In this document: piece after piece, positions 33,202 through 41,351 of the stretch
Layout of the letters: every line of letters begins with the position of its first letter
How positions within the stretch are numbered: the stretch's first letter is position 1
NCBI GenBank assembly: GCA_027858315.1
Contig: JAQICV010000103.1
Span: 1-51,184 of the forward strand
DNA: 51,184 bases
Reading direction: 5' to 3'
DNA from: Candidatus Woesearchaeota archaeon
GTDB lineage: Archaea; Nanobdellota; Nanobdellia; Woesearchaeales; UBA583
Translations under genes and position numbers: made by a program
The notes under the pieces: generated by a model
Told to the model about the DNA's origin: nothing
The model's input: only the letters and a program-made list of their open reading frames with translations
Database searches by the model: none

Positions 33202-33948
33202 ATGTTTATAATGGCGTCTATTTCAGAAGGTTTTGATATGATTTTTAATTTTTTTATGACTCTTAGTAGTGATGCTTGGTATGGACTGATACTTATGGTT
33301 GGTGCTATAGCTTTTTCTTCACTTATTGCTAGGAATTTAAAAAAGTATGCAGGTATGAATGAAGCAAAGGGACTTGCAAATCTTATTGCTTGGTTTATGA
33401 CTTTAATAGGACTTTATTTTATAGTTATTGATGTTAGAAGTGGAACATTAGGTCTTATATCTAGTTGGCTAGTTATATTCTTTTTAATTGGTGCTACTTT
33501 AGGATTATTTACAATATTTAAGAGTTTTGGAGAGGAACATTTTGAAGATAGTGGTTTATTTAAAGCTTTTTATGTGATATTATTATTTGTTTTTTTTAGT
33601 AGTGGACTTGCTTCAATTTACAAGTATGTTCCTTATGATAGTGTTTTAAGAGATATTGTTGATAGTGTTATTCATATGAATTCTATTGCATTACTTGCTT
33701 TAATTGTTATTGTTATAGGTGGAGTTATGAAAGCTATAGGTAACCCATTTAAGAAAGATGGTGTTGATGATTTAGGAGATAATGATACTTCAAAACAAGC
33801 TAGAGAAGCTAAAAAAGCAGCAAATAATGATGCGAGTGGTAAGAGTTCAATGATGGGAAAGATAGCTGAAGGGTTTGAGTTTATTTCTAGAAAGATTCAA
33901 GATGCATCAGATGACTTGGGTAGAAAAATTGAGGGTAGTAAAAAATGA
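33202..33948 (+). CDS. Five-TM membrane protein, unknown
   Basis: A 248-residue protein with five hydrophobic helices (about 23-43, 55-77, 82-103, 118-140, 155-175) and a charged C-terminal tail of about 70 residues. First gene of the plus-strand operon, divergent from the hydrolase gene across a 103-base gap that carries a TTAAGTAACAC element (33161-33171). It overlaps the next gene by 4 bases. The layout, a helical-bundle core with a soluble tail, would suit a channel or assembly platform; no family recognised. ATG 33211 is an alternative start. Confidence 0.65.
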   Translation: MFIMASISEGFDMIFNFFMTLSSDAWYGLILMVGAIAFSSLIARNLKKYAGMNEAKGLANLIAWFMTLIGLYFIVIDVRSGTLGLISSWLVIFFLIGATLGLFTIFKSFGEEHFEDSGLFKAFYVILLFVFFSSGLASIYKYVPYDSVLRDIVDSVIHMNSIALLALIVIVIGGVMKAIGNPFKKDGVDDLGDNDTSKQAREAKKAANNDASGKSSMMGKIAEGFEFISRKIQDASDDLGRKIEGSKK

Positions 33949-35060
33949 GTGATAAAAAACAACCAGAATTTTCATCAGAGAGAACTAGAATAATTAGTTT
34001 ACTAGAGAAATTAATAGGTTATGCTAGAGATGCTAGAGGGAAATTAGAGACTTTGACAGTAGGATTAGAAGATGCTCCTCTTAAAAACAAATATAGGCAA
34101 AATATTTTGAATTTAGATAGTGTTAAAGTTAGTATTTTAAAGGAATGTACTGATATTGAAACTGCTTCTGTTGGTCTTATAGGTATTTTTGGAAATATTG
34201 AAATTGAATTAACTCAAGAGCATGTAAAAAAACTTCTTGAAGTTAAGTCTAAATCTGCTCAAGTTGCTTTTTTAATTAAGAGACAAATTAGTGAGTCATT
34301 TAAATTAAGAAAACTTGTTACAGTTCCAGCAAGAGGAATTGGTCATGCTGCAGCTTTTGCTGATAAAAGATGGAGTGAGTCTTTATCTGAAGAAGCAGCA
34401 AGAGGTCATATCCCTGAAGTTGGTAGCGAAGAAATTCCTGAGATTAATTCTGAATCAGTAGAAGATGTGGATAATAATTTAGATAATGAGAAAATATTAA
34501 AAGAAATAAATAGTTATATTGGTTTGTTGAAAAATTTTAATTTATCTATTAATAATGATGAACTTAATAAATTATTTAAACCAAATGTTTTACTTGAAAT
34601 TAGGGAGACAATTATTAGTACTTGTAGAGCAATTATTGAGATTAAAAATAAATCTAATCATGATATTAAACCTGGTCAAGTACTTACTCAAGTAATGACT
34701 GCATATTTCATTTTAGAAGGATTTAATGATATTATCAATAATAAATTAGATAGTTTAATTAATAAAAATATAAGAGGAATTGGTGCTAATGAATTTATTG
34801 GTAATATTTTTTATTTTGCTATTTTAAAGAATAAATTTTCTAAGTTAGTAAATGATGTATTTGAAGTATCAATTGATAGATATTCTCAAGCTTTAGAAAA
34901 AGATTCTACAATAACTAGTATTACAAGAGATGATATTAGATATCAACTTACTTTAATGTTAAATGATAGATTCAATATACCTATATTTAAATCTGAGAAA
35001 ATCTATGCAGATAAACTAGCTAATCCTGAAAAACATGAGAAAAAAGTAGTGGCGGGATAG
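33945..35060 (+). CDS. Large helical cytoplasmic protein, unknown
   Basis: A 371-residue protein without signal peptide or TM helices; predicted almost all helical with an acidic linker (about 165-185, GSEEIPEINSESVEDVDNN) dividing two halves. Starts inside the end of the membrane-protein gene (ATGA overlap), so the two products probably interact. No enzymatic motif or family recognised. Confidence 0.65.
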   Translation: MSDKKQPEFSSERTRIISLLEKLIGYARDARGKLETLTVGLEDAPLKNKYRQNILNLDSVKVSILKECTDIETASVGLIGIFGNIEIELTQEHVKKLLEVKSKSAQVAFLIKRQISESFKLRKLVTVPARGIGHAAAFADKRWSESLSEEAARGHIPEVGSEEIPEINSESVEDVDNNLDNEKILKEINSYIGLLKNFNLSINNDELNKLFKPNVLLEIRETIISTCRAIIEIKNKSNHDIKPGQVLTQVMTAYFILEGFNDIINNKLDSLINKNIRGIGANEFIGNIFYFAILKNKFSKLVNDVFEVSIDRYSQALEKDSTITSITRDDIRYQLTLMLNDRFNIPIFKSEKIYADKLANPEKHEKKVVAG

Positions 35061-35128
35061 TTTGTCACTCTTAAGTAAACATTTCAGTAAAGTTTATAAA
35101 TAAACATCTCCTATTATTTTTATAAAAA

Positions 35129-35806
35129 ATGGTAAAAATAGGTAAAGACAAAAATGTTCCTGAATCTAATGGATTAAGTTTTAGTGCAAGTGACTTAACC
35201 CAATCTTATAATACAGGTAAGAAAGAAGCTTTAAAGGGAGTTAGTGATTATGTTGGAAATGTTAAAGATGAACTTATAACTAAGGAAGAAATCGATTTTA
35301 AGGGTGGAGAGTATAATAGAATTGAAGTTCCTGAAAAAAATAATCTATTCTCTAAGTATCATAATGTAGTAACTACTGTTGCTGTTGGAGGAATTTTAGC
35401 AGGTATGCTTGCTTTTAATAGTGGTAGTCTAGGGAGTTTAGAGAAAATGCTTGGAAGTGTTAAAAATGTTGTAGCACCAACTGCAGTTCATGCTCAATGG
35501 TATGCTGATGTTGCTGGTGATAGTGAAAAAGAATTAGTTGATGTTTCTTTAGGAGATACACTTGTTTGGACTTATGCTGGTGAGAGTGGTACTTTTCCTA
35601 AGATGGGAGTTTTTAATGAATATAAAACTGCTTTAGATAAAGGAGATGTTGAATGGTTACAAAATTCATTTCACAAGTTTAAAGACTTTGAAACTTCATC
35701 TGATTATTTTAAGAATAATTCTGAGACTGGAAAAGTTGCAGGTATTGCTTACGATGAAATTGTTGGAGATGTAAGAGATAATGTTGAATTCAAGGGGGAT
35801 AAATAA
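35129..35806 (+). CDS. Single-TM protein with extracytoplasmic domain, unknown
   Basis: A 225-residue protein: cytoplasmic N-terminal part of about 68 residues, one hydrophobic segment at about 70-92 (VTTVAVGGILAGMLAF), then an outside domain that begins after a signal-cleavage-like APTAVHAQW. A separate TATA-like GTTTATAAATA (35092-35102) lies in the 68-base gap before it, so the last three genes of the block may be transcribed independently. The next gene begins 2 bases after its stop. Confidence 0.6.
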   Translation: MVKIGKDKNVPESNGLSFSASDLTQSYNTGKKEALKGVSDYVGNVKDELITKEEIDFKGGEYNRIEVPEKNNLFSKYHNVVTTVAVGGILAGMLAFNSGSLGSLEKMLGSVKNVVAPTAVHAQWYADVAGDSEKELVDVSLGDTLVWTYAGESGTFPKMGVFNEYKTALDKGDVEWLQNSFHKFKDFETSSDYFKNNSETGKVAGIAYDEIVGDVRDNVEFKGDK

Positions 35807-35808
35807 AG

Positions 35809-37266
35809 ATGTACAAACCAATTAAAAATATAGCTTTAGGAACAGCTGCTTTAGTATTAGGAGCTAGTTTGATGAATCCTGTTTATGGTTTTGATTCAAA
35901 AATTACTAAATCTAAATTTGGTAAATCAACTACTCAAGTTGAAGAGATTATTGTTCCTGCTAAAGTTGAGAAATCTGTAGTACCTACAAAAAAAGTTACT
36001 CCTAAACCTCAAGAAATAATTAAACAACAAGATACTAGACCTAAAACTCCTGTTAAAACTAGGGGTTATAAACCTGTTGTTCAACAAGGACCTTCATTTG
36101 AAGAAATTTGTTTAGCAACTCCTATTGATACTTGGGCTGGTTTTAATGATAAGAGTAAAACTTTGGTGACTCCTGAATGTGATTTAGGTAGGAAAGGATC
36201 TCAAAGAGATGAGGTTGTTAGTTGGTTGAAAAGTAATTATGGAACTAAACCTATTAATGTATATGATTCTTTAGCTGACCAATATGTATTTGGAAGTGTT
36301 AATAATGGAGTTCTTGCTTTTGATGATAATGGTAAGTTAAATAGAACTTTAGAGAATTTATTAAGAGATAAAACTGGTTCAGGTGATGGTAGAATTAATA
36401 ATGTAACTGATACTTATTTAGTTGATTTTTATGTTGATACTTCAGCTTCAGTGATTGCTCCTATGATTCAAGATAATATTACTAAAGATCCAGCAGTTGT
36501 ATCTCAAAATATTGAAGATACACCAATTACTGGAATTACTCAATTACCTTCTGGAATTTATATGTTTGCAGATAATGAAAATAGTGCTTTAGATGCTTTT
36601 GCATTAGAGAAAGATACAAATGGAGAATATACTGGATTTACTAAAGCAGTATATGATGGAGATATCGAAAATACTAAGAGAATTAATACTAAAGAACATA
36701 TGAAAAGAATTAGAGCAGGTTTTGATAATACTGGCTTTTTCAAAAATAGAGATGAGAGATATATGGGTTTAGTTCATGTTTTAAATGATAAAACTAGTGG
36801 AATGAATGGTGCTGAAGGATTGCTTAATTATATTGCTGAAGCTCAAAATGTTGTTCCAATGAGTGTTGCAGATTTATCAACATTTGTTGATGTTGTTGCA
36901 TTTAATGATTATATGGATGATTTAATGTTAACTCATATGGATGATAAGGACAATTTGTCAATGAATAAAGATAAGAAATTAGAATTAATTGAAAGATATA
37001 GGAAATTAGGAGTTTCATCAAGTGTTTTAGATAAGATTACAGATTTGACAAGTATTATTGGAGTTATATCATATATGGGAAAAGGAGTGTCATTTGATAG
37101 ATCTAATAATTTAACAGGTCATGGTAGTGTAAATTATATGCCTAATCAATTAGTTATTGGAAAAGCTTTGAAAAATGGAAGTTTCGGAGGAGAAACTCTT
37201 TTAGATAGATTTAAACAAAATAAGTTAACATATGAAGCAAATTTAGGTGAGGTAAGTAGAAAATGA
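35809..37266 (+). CDS. Secreted protein with possible VWA/MIDAS motif
   Basis: A 485-residue exported protein: signal peptide (AALVLGASLMNPVYG at about 14-28), a K/P/V-rich low-complexity stalk (about 45-95), and a large domain. Within it, YLVDFYVDTSASV has the DxSxS pattern of a metal-ion-dependent adhesion site as in von Willebrand A domains. Further on, DDKDNLSMNKDKK resembles a calcium-binding loop. Both are motif-level resemblances only. It overlaps the lipoprotein gene by 4 bases, suggesting a joint complex on the cell surface. Confidence 0.6.
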   Translation: MYKPIKNIALGTAALVLGASLMNPVYGFDSKITKSKFGKSTTQVEEIIVPAKVEKSVVPTKKVTPKPQEIIKQQDTRPKTPVKTRGYKPVVQQGPSFEEICLATPIDTWAGFNDKSKTLVTPECDLGRKGSQRDEVVSWLKSNYGTKPINVYDSLADQYVFGSVNNGVLAFDDNGKLNRTLENLLRDKTGSGDGRINNVTDTYLVDFYVDTSASVIAPMIQDNITKDPAVVSQNIEDTPITGITQLPSGIYMFADNENSALDAFALEKDTNGEYTGFTKAVYDGDIENTKRINTKEHMKRIRAGFDNTGFFKNRDERYMGLVHVLNDKTSGMNGAEGLLNYIAEAQNVVPMSVADLSTFVDVVAFNDYMDDLMLTHMDDKDNLSMNKDKKLELIERYRKLGVSSSVLDKITDLTSIIGVISYMGKGVSFDRSNNLTGHGSVNYMPNQLVIGKALKNGSFGGETLLDRFKQNKLTYEANLGEVSRK

Positions 37267-37772
37267 AATTAAATAAAGGATTAGTAGGATTAATGGCAGG
37301 AATTACTTTATTAACAAGTGGTTGTAGTGTTATTGATGCTAATAGGTCATTATATGAAATGGATAGAAAAGGTAAAGTTCTATCTCCAGAAAAACAAATG
37401 GTTGCAGTAGATTCTTATCAAAAGAATCTATTTAGAAATTATATGGAAGCTGCGGATGATACAATGCCTAAATCTGAAGGATTATTTGATAGAAAACCTG
37501 AAGTGGTTTATGGTAGATCTGCTGTTGTTAAAGAAATGCAAAAGGAAAGAGATGGTGATGGATATATTGGTGTTGGTGTTTTAGCAGGTAATGTTGTTAC
37601 TACTTATGGAATTTGTAGAGCTTTAGGTGTTTGTGGTGATAATGGAAGTACTAAAACGATTATTATTGATGAACCACCTGTGAATCCTCCTGTTGATGGA
37701 AGTACTTTAGGTGTTGGTGGTTCTAATTCAAACATTATTTATGATGCATTTAGTTCTGGTTGGAATCCATAA
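37263..37772 (+). CDS. Lipoprotein, last gene of the envelope block
   Basis: A 169-residue protein with a clear lipobox (LMAGITLLTSGCS, lipid-bearing Cys about 21). The mature part has a glycine-rich hydrophobic stretch (DGYIGVGVLAGNVVTTYGI), a possible small disulfide (CRALGVCGD), and a proline-rich tail ending SGWNP. Translationally coupled to the secreted protein upstream. No family recognised. Confidence 0.65.
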   Translation: MKLNKGLVGLMAGITLLTSGCSVIDANRSLYEMDRKGKVLSPEKQMVAVDSYQKNLFRNYMEAADDTMPKSEGLFDRKPEVVYGRSAVVKEMQKERDGDGYIGVGVLAGNVVTTYGICRALGVCGDNGSTKTIIIDEPPVNPPVDGSTLGVGGSNSNIIYDAFSSGWNP

Positions 37773-37859
37773 AATTTATTATTTATTTTTTTAGAGTAAT
37801 AATAATTAAAATTAATTTTTATACAAAACTTTTTTAATTACTGAAAGTATTTTTATTAT

Positions 37860-38387
37860 ATGAGTGAAGATAAAGTCTTAATGATTATTGCGCCTAGTGA
37901 GTTTCGTGATGAAGAATATTTAGTACCAAAAGAAATTTTTGAAGTAAGAGATTTAGAAGTTATTACTGCTTCGAAGGGTGTAAAACTAGCAAAAGGTAAA
38001 CTTGGAGCTGAAGTTAAAGTAGATTTAGATATTTCTGAAGTTAAAGTTACTGATTATGCAGCAGTTGTTCTTATTGGTGGTATGGGAGCTTTAATTTATG
38101 AAAATGATGAAGTTATTTCTAAGATTTTAAATGAAGCTAAAGAGAACTATATTTTAATTGGTGCAATTTGTATTGCGCCTAGGATTTTAGCTAATAATGG
38201 TTTGTTAGAAGGTTTCAAAGCTACAGCTTGGAATGGAGATTCTAAACAATCTAAATTTTTAGAGGAGAAAGGAGCTACTTTTGTTGATGAAGCTGTTGTT
38301 GAAGATAAATCTTTGATTACTGCAAATGGTCCTGAGGCTGCTAAAGAGTTTGGTTTAAAGATTGCTAATTATATTCTTTACCAGTAA
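37860..38387 (+). CDS. DJ-1/PfpI-family protein
   Basis: A 175-residue flavodoxin-like fold protein. The nucleophile elbow cysteine is C104 in LIGAICIAPRIL, with the conserved glutamate near residues 18-19 (FRDEEY) and the GGMGALIY loop beside it. Family roles include protein/nucleotide deglycation and chaperone or protease activity; Cys and Glu are both present here. Stands alone; its stop codon lies in the first of three hairpins (38382-38481). Confidence 0.9.
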   Translation: MSEDKVLMIIAPSEFRDEEYLVPKEIFEVRDLEVITASKGVKLAKGKLGAEVKVDLDISEVKVTDYAAVVLIGGMGALIYENDEVISKILNEAKENYILIGAICIAPRILANNGLLEGFKATAWNGDSKQSKFLEEKGATFVDEAVVEDKSLITANGPEAAKEFGLKIANYILYQ

Positions 38388-38481
38388 ATCTTTAGATTTA
38401 CTGAATGCTTTTTAATCAATAAAAAAACATATCAATAAATTCTTCGAATTTATTGGACATTCTTTAAACTAGTGAAAGAAT
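38382..38481. repeat. Three consecutive perfect hairpins
   Basis: CAGTAAATC/GATTTACTG (38382-38390 with 38395-38403, 9 bp, covering the DJ-1 stop codon), CAATAAATTC/GAATTTATTG (38433-38442 with 38446-38455, 10 bp, loop TTC) and ATTCTTT/AAAGAAT (38459-38465 with 38475-38481, 7 bp). They fill the convergent gap between the DJ-1 and diadenylate cyclase genes. Possible bidirectional terminator or RNA-stability structure. Confidence 0.5.
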
Positions 38482-38522
38482 ATATAGGTAAATTTAACAT
38501 TTATTAAATATTAATAATTTTC

Positions 38523-39356
38523 TTAAAATTTTAAAATTAATTTTCCGTTCTTAAATAGTTTAATAACTCCACCACTCTCAGATACTACAACTGCAATTGA
38601 TTTTGTTTTTTGAGTTATTGCTGCGGCAGTTGTATGTTTTGTTCCCCAACCGTAATATCTTTTTACATCATCGGTGTTTATATCTATATAAGATCCAGCA
38701 CTATATACTATTCCTTTATTATTAATTACAAAAGCTCCATCCAATTGTGCATATTCTTTAATTGTTTCATTTAAATCGTTGTTAATTATATCTCTTAGAT
38801 TTTCAGGATATCCATAAAATGGGTTTAATACAAGAGGTTTAATGTATTGTTTTAATTCTTTTTCATCTCCTATTACAAATAGAGTTCCAATATGTTTTCC
38901 TTCTCTTCCTTCTTTTTTTATTTCTTCTGCAATTTCGATTATTTTTTCTAGTACTAGTTCATTTTCCATGAATTCGGATAATTTGAATCTTGCAATTCTA
39001 TATAGGATTTTAGATACTTCAATTACTATCATTCCGAAAGTATAGTCTGAAATGATTGAATCTTCAAAGGCTATTAAAACAATTGATTCTTTTTCTAATA
39101 TTTTTTTTTTAATTGCTTCTACTAAAATATTTCTAATGAAAATTCTTGAGTCTTGATTTGGTTCATTTTTTATTTTAAATTTTTTTTGGATTTTATTTTC
39201 TCTATTGAAGATGAGAATTTCTAATTCATCCACTACTCCAAAATTATTTGTTGGTGCTTCTTCAATTTTTAAAACATGGGTGATTTTTAGTTTATCACAC
39301 ATTTCAGATATTTTTATATCTAAAAAATCACCATTTGAAGAAGAGTTTGTTGTCAT
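38523..39356 (-). CDS. Diadenylate cyclase (DisA_N/DacZ-like)
   Basis: Makes the second messenger c-di-AMP from two ATP. The DAC domain is C-terminal: the DGA motif is in QLDGAFVI (D206-A208) and the second motif, normally RHR-type, reads GTKHTTAAAITQ at 238-249, followed by the strand SIAVVVSESGG. The N-terminal roughly 150 residues match the archaeal DacZ layout (a sensor-like domain before DAC). RHR is altered to KHT, but the key His is kept. In archaea c-di-AMP is linked to osmotic and potassium balance. Confidence 0.85.
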   Translation of the reverse strand: MTTNSSSNGDFLDIKISEMCDKLKITHVLKIEEAPTNNFGVVDELEILIFNRENKIQKKFKIKNEPNQDSRIFIRNILVEAIKKKILEKESIVLIAFEDSIISDYTFGMIVIEVSKILYRIARFKLSEFMENELVLEKIIEIAEEIKKEGREGKHIGTLFVIGDEKELKQYIKPLVLNPFYGYPENLRDIINNDLNETIKEYAQLDGAFVINNKGIVYSAGSYIDINTDDVKRYYGWGTKHTTAAAITQKTKSIAVVVSESGGVIKLFKNGKLILKF

Positions 39357-39416
39357 AATAAGATTTATTGGTTTAATGTTTTTAAAGTTTTGTGTGAGTT
39401 TGTGTTGTTATTTAAA

Positions 39417-39427
39417 TAAGTAACAAA
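39417..39427 (+). promoter_or_regulatory. TAAGTAACAAA element
   Basis: Third exact copy of the 11-mer, followed by CTTTTATTA (39430-39438), which may be the TATA box of the gene starting at 39462. Confidence 0.3.
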
Positions 39428-39461
39428 ACCTTTTATTAATTGTAGATGTTTTGAATTTAAA

Positions 39462-40043
39462 TTGGTTGGAGTTGAAAAGAGTTTTTCTAATGTGAATTTA
39501 GAATATTTTTATAATGATTTTGAGTTGAGAAATCCTTTGATGTGTATGCTTTTGATGATTTTGACTTTAGGTTTTTATTTTATTTATTGGATTTATCAGA
39601 TTAATGAGAAATTATCTGAACTGGATGATGATTCACCAGACCCTACAAGAGGAATGATAATCTTATTAATTTTACCTATTACTTGGGCATTTTTTGTGTT
39701 TATATTTAAATTTTTAATATTTAGTGATAATTTAGGACTTGCAAAAGGACTTGAGATTACAGGTTGGTCAATAATTATCTTTTTATCAATGCAGTATTTA
39801 TATGAATTTTGTGTTTCTTTTGGGAGAATTACTCGTAGTTCAGGACTTGTTTGGTATTTGTTTATGTATGTAGGGTATTTTAGTGTAGTTTTACTTTTAT
39901 TTAGTTTTTATTATACAATACCTTTGATAATTTTCCCATTTTTTACTCTTCCTGCAATGCAGGGTTTTATGAATGAGCATGCAAGAAAAGTGGCATTAAA
40001 GCAAATTGATTATAATTTTAATTCAAGACATAGGGCTTTATAG
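39462..40043 (+). CDS. DUF4234-like membrane protein
   Basis: A 193-residue protein with four hydrophobic regions. The stretch LRNPLMCMLLMILTLGFYFI followed by YWIYQINEKL matches the opening of DUF4234 proteins (RNP...TLGxYxxYW). Function unknown. No ATG precedes the domain; I use TTG at 39462 because the RNP motif starts at about residue 23 and the next ATG would cut into the first helix. Convergent with the RtcB gene, 5 bases apart. Confidence 0.6.
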   Translation: MVGVEKSFSNVNLEYFYNDFELRNPLMCMLLMILTLGFYFIYWIYQINEKLSELDDDSPDPTRGMIILLILPITWAFFVFIFKFLIFSDNLGLAKGLEITGWSIIIFLSMQYLYEFCVSFGRITRSSGLVWYLFMYVGYFSVVLLLFSFYYTIPLIIFPFFTLPAMQGFMNEHARKVALKQIDYNFNSRHRAL

Positions 40044-40048
40044 TATTT

Positions 40049-41200
40049 TTATCCCTTTAAATTGATTATTGGTTTTAAATGAGCTAAAACTTTCACACTT
40101 TTATCTTGCTCTTCAATTATTTTAAAAATATTTTTGTATGCTTGTGGAGCTTCGTCTAATGTTGATTCATTTATAGTTCCAATAATTCCTTCCATAGATT
40201 TTTTGAAATCTGTAAGTGATATTTTTTCTTTTGCTTGTTTTCTTGAGTAAAGTCTTCCTGCTCCATGTGAAGATGATTCTAAGTATTCTTTGTTTCCTAG
40301 TCCTTCAACTAGAAAACTTCCATCTTTCATATTTCCAGGGATTACGCCTTTTTCTCCTTTTTTAGCTGGGGTTGCACCTTTTCGATGAATGAAATAATTT
40401 CCTTCTTTTATTGCATGATTATGGTTTTTGTTTGTCCATAATTCTAGTTCAATCTTTTCATTTGAATGTTGTTCTAGAATTTCATGAATTTTGTAGGCCA
40501 TTTCAAGTCTATTTAGTAGAGCAAAGTCTAAGCAGAATTCTAATACATTTTGATATTCTTTTCCTTCAATTGAGTCTTCTTTTAGAGGATATGTTTTTTC
40601 AAATTCAATTTGTTTTTTTGATGCTTTTTTCATGTACATCTGTGCAAGAGAATGTCCAATTTTTCTTGAGCCACTATGAATTACTAACCATAAATTATTA
40701 TCTTTATCAGATTGTGATAGTTCGATAAAATGATTTCCTGAACCAAGACTTCCAAGATTTCCTTGAGCTTGACTTTTAATTATATTAAGTGCACTCTTAT
40801 TATGAGGTTTTGATATGAATTTTTCGAGGATTTTATTGTATTCTTGAATCGTTTTATTTGTTAGTTGATTTGTATTTTTGATTCCAAGACCCATTGCAAG
40901 ATTTTCATTTATTTTTTTGTAGATTTCTTGAGAGTTTTGTTTAACAAAATTTACTAAATTGGGATTAGAATTCGAATTAAATTTTACTGCAATCATTCCG
41001 CACCCTATGTCATATCCTACCCATGATGGGACAATGTATTCTTTTGTTTTAATAACTGCTCCAATTGGCGCTACATATCCTGAATGAGCATCAGGCATAA
41101 GTGATGCTGAGACTACAAATTCTTCATTATAGCAGTTTTCAAATTGCTTAATTGTGTTCTCGTCAGGATTTAGAGCAAAATTAGTAATTTGTTTTTCCAT
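40049..41200 (-). CDS. rtcB: RtcB-family RNA ligase
   Basis: Joins 2',3'-cyclic phosphate and 5'-OH RNA ends with GTP and Mn; in archaea it splices tRNA halves. Characteristic motifs are in order: MPDAHSGYVAPIGAV (34-48), GYDIGCGM, GSGNHFIEL, VIHSGSRKIGH, NHNHA, RKGATPAKKGEKGVIPG and SSHGAGR. The SHGAGR segment holds the guanylylated histidine. Metal-binding C, H and N residues appear present. At 383 residues it is shorter than the classical intein-free archaeal RtcB (about 480) and nearer to compact paralogues, so repair rather than tRNA splicing is possible. Confidence 0.9.
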   Translation of the reverse strand: MEKQITNFALNPDENTIKQFENCYNEEFVVSASLMPDAHSGYVAPIGAVIKTKEYIVPSWVGYDIGCGMIAVKFNSNSNPNLVNFVKQNSQEIYKKINENLAMGLGIKNTNQLTNKTIQEYNKILEKFISKPHNKSALNIIKSQAQGNLGSLGSGNHFIELSQSDKDNNLWLVIHSGSRKIGHSLAQMYMKKASKKQIEFEKTYPLKEDSIEGKEYQNVLEFCLDFALLNRLEMAYKIHEILEQHSNEKIELELWTNKNHNHAIKEGNYFIHRKGATPAKKGEKGVIPGNMKDGSFLVEGLGNKEYLESSSHGAGRLYSRKQAKEKISLTDFKKSMEGIIGTINESTLDEAPQAYKNIFKIIEEQDKSVKVLAHLKPIINLKG

Positions 41201-41351
41201 ATTATGTCTAATACTTGAGTATTTAAAAATATAGTTAAAAATTATTTGTAATATGGTTATTTAGTTTGTGTATTATGTATTTGGTTAATTTATTAAGTTT
41301 TGAAAATTTGTTACAACAAATCTTTATAAAGAGTTATTACTGAAAATATGT

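Noticed and set aside
30370-37860. tRNA-Lys as an attachment site for an integrated element covering the unknown block
   Set aside because: No second copy of the tRNA 3' end was seen downstream to 37.9 kb and no integrase gene is present, so integration is not supported.
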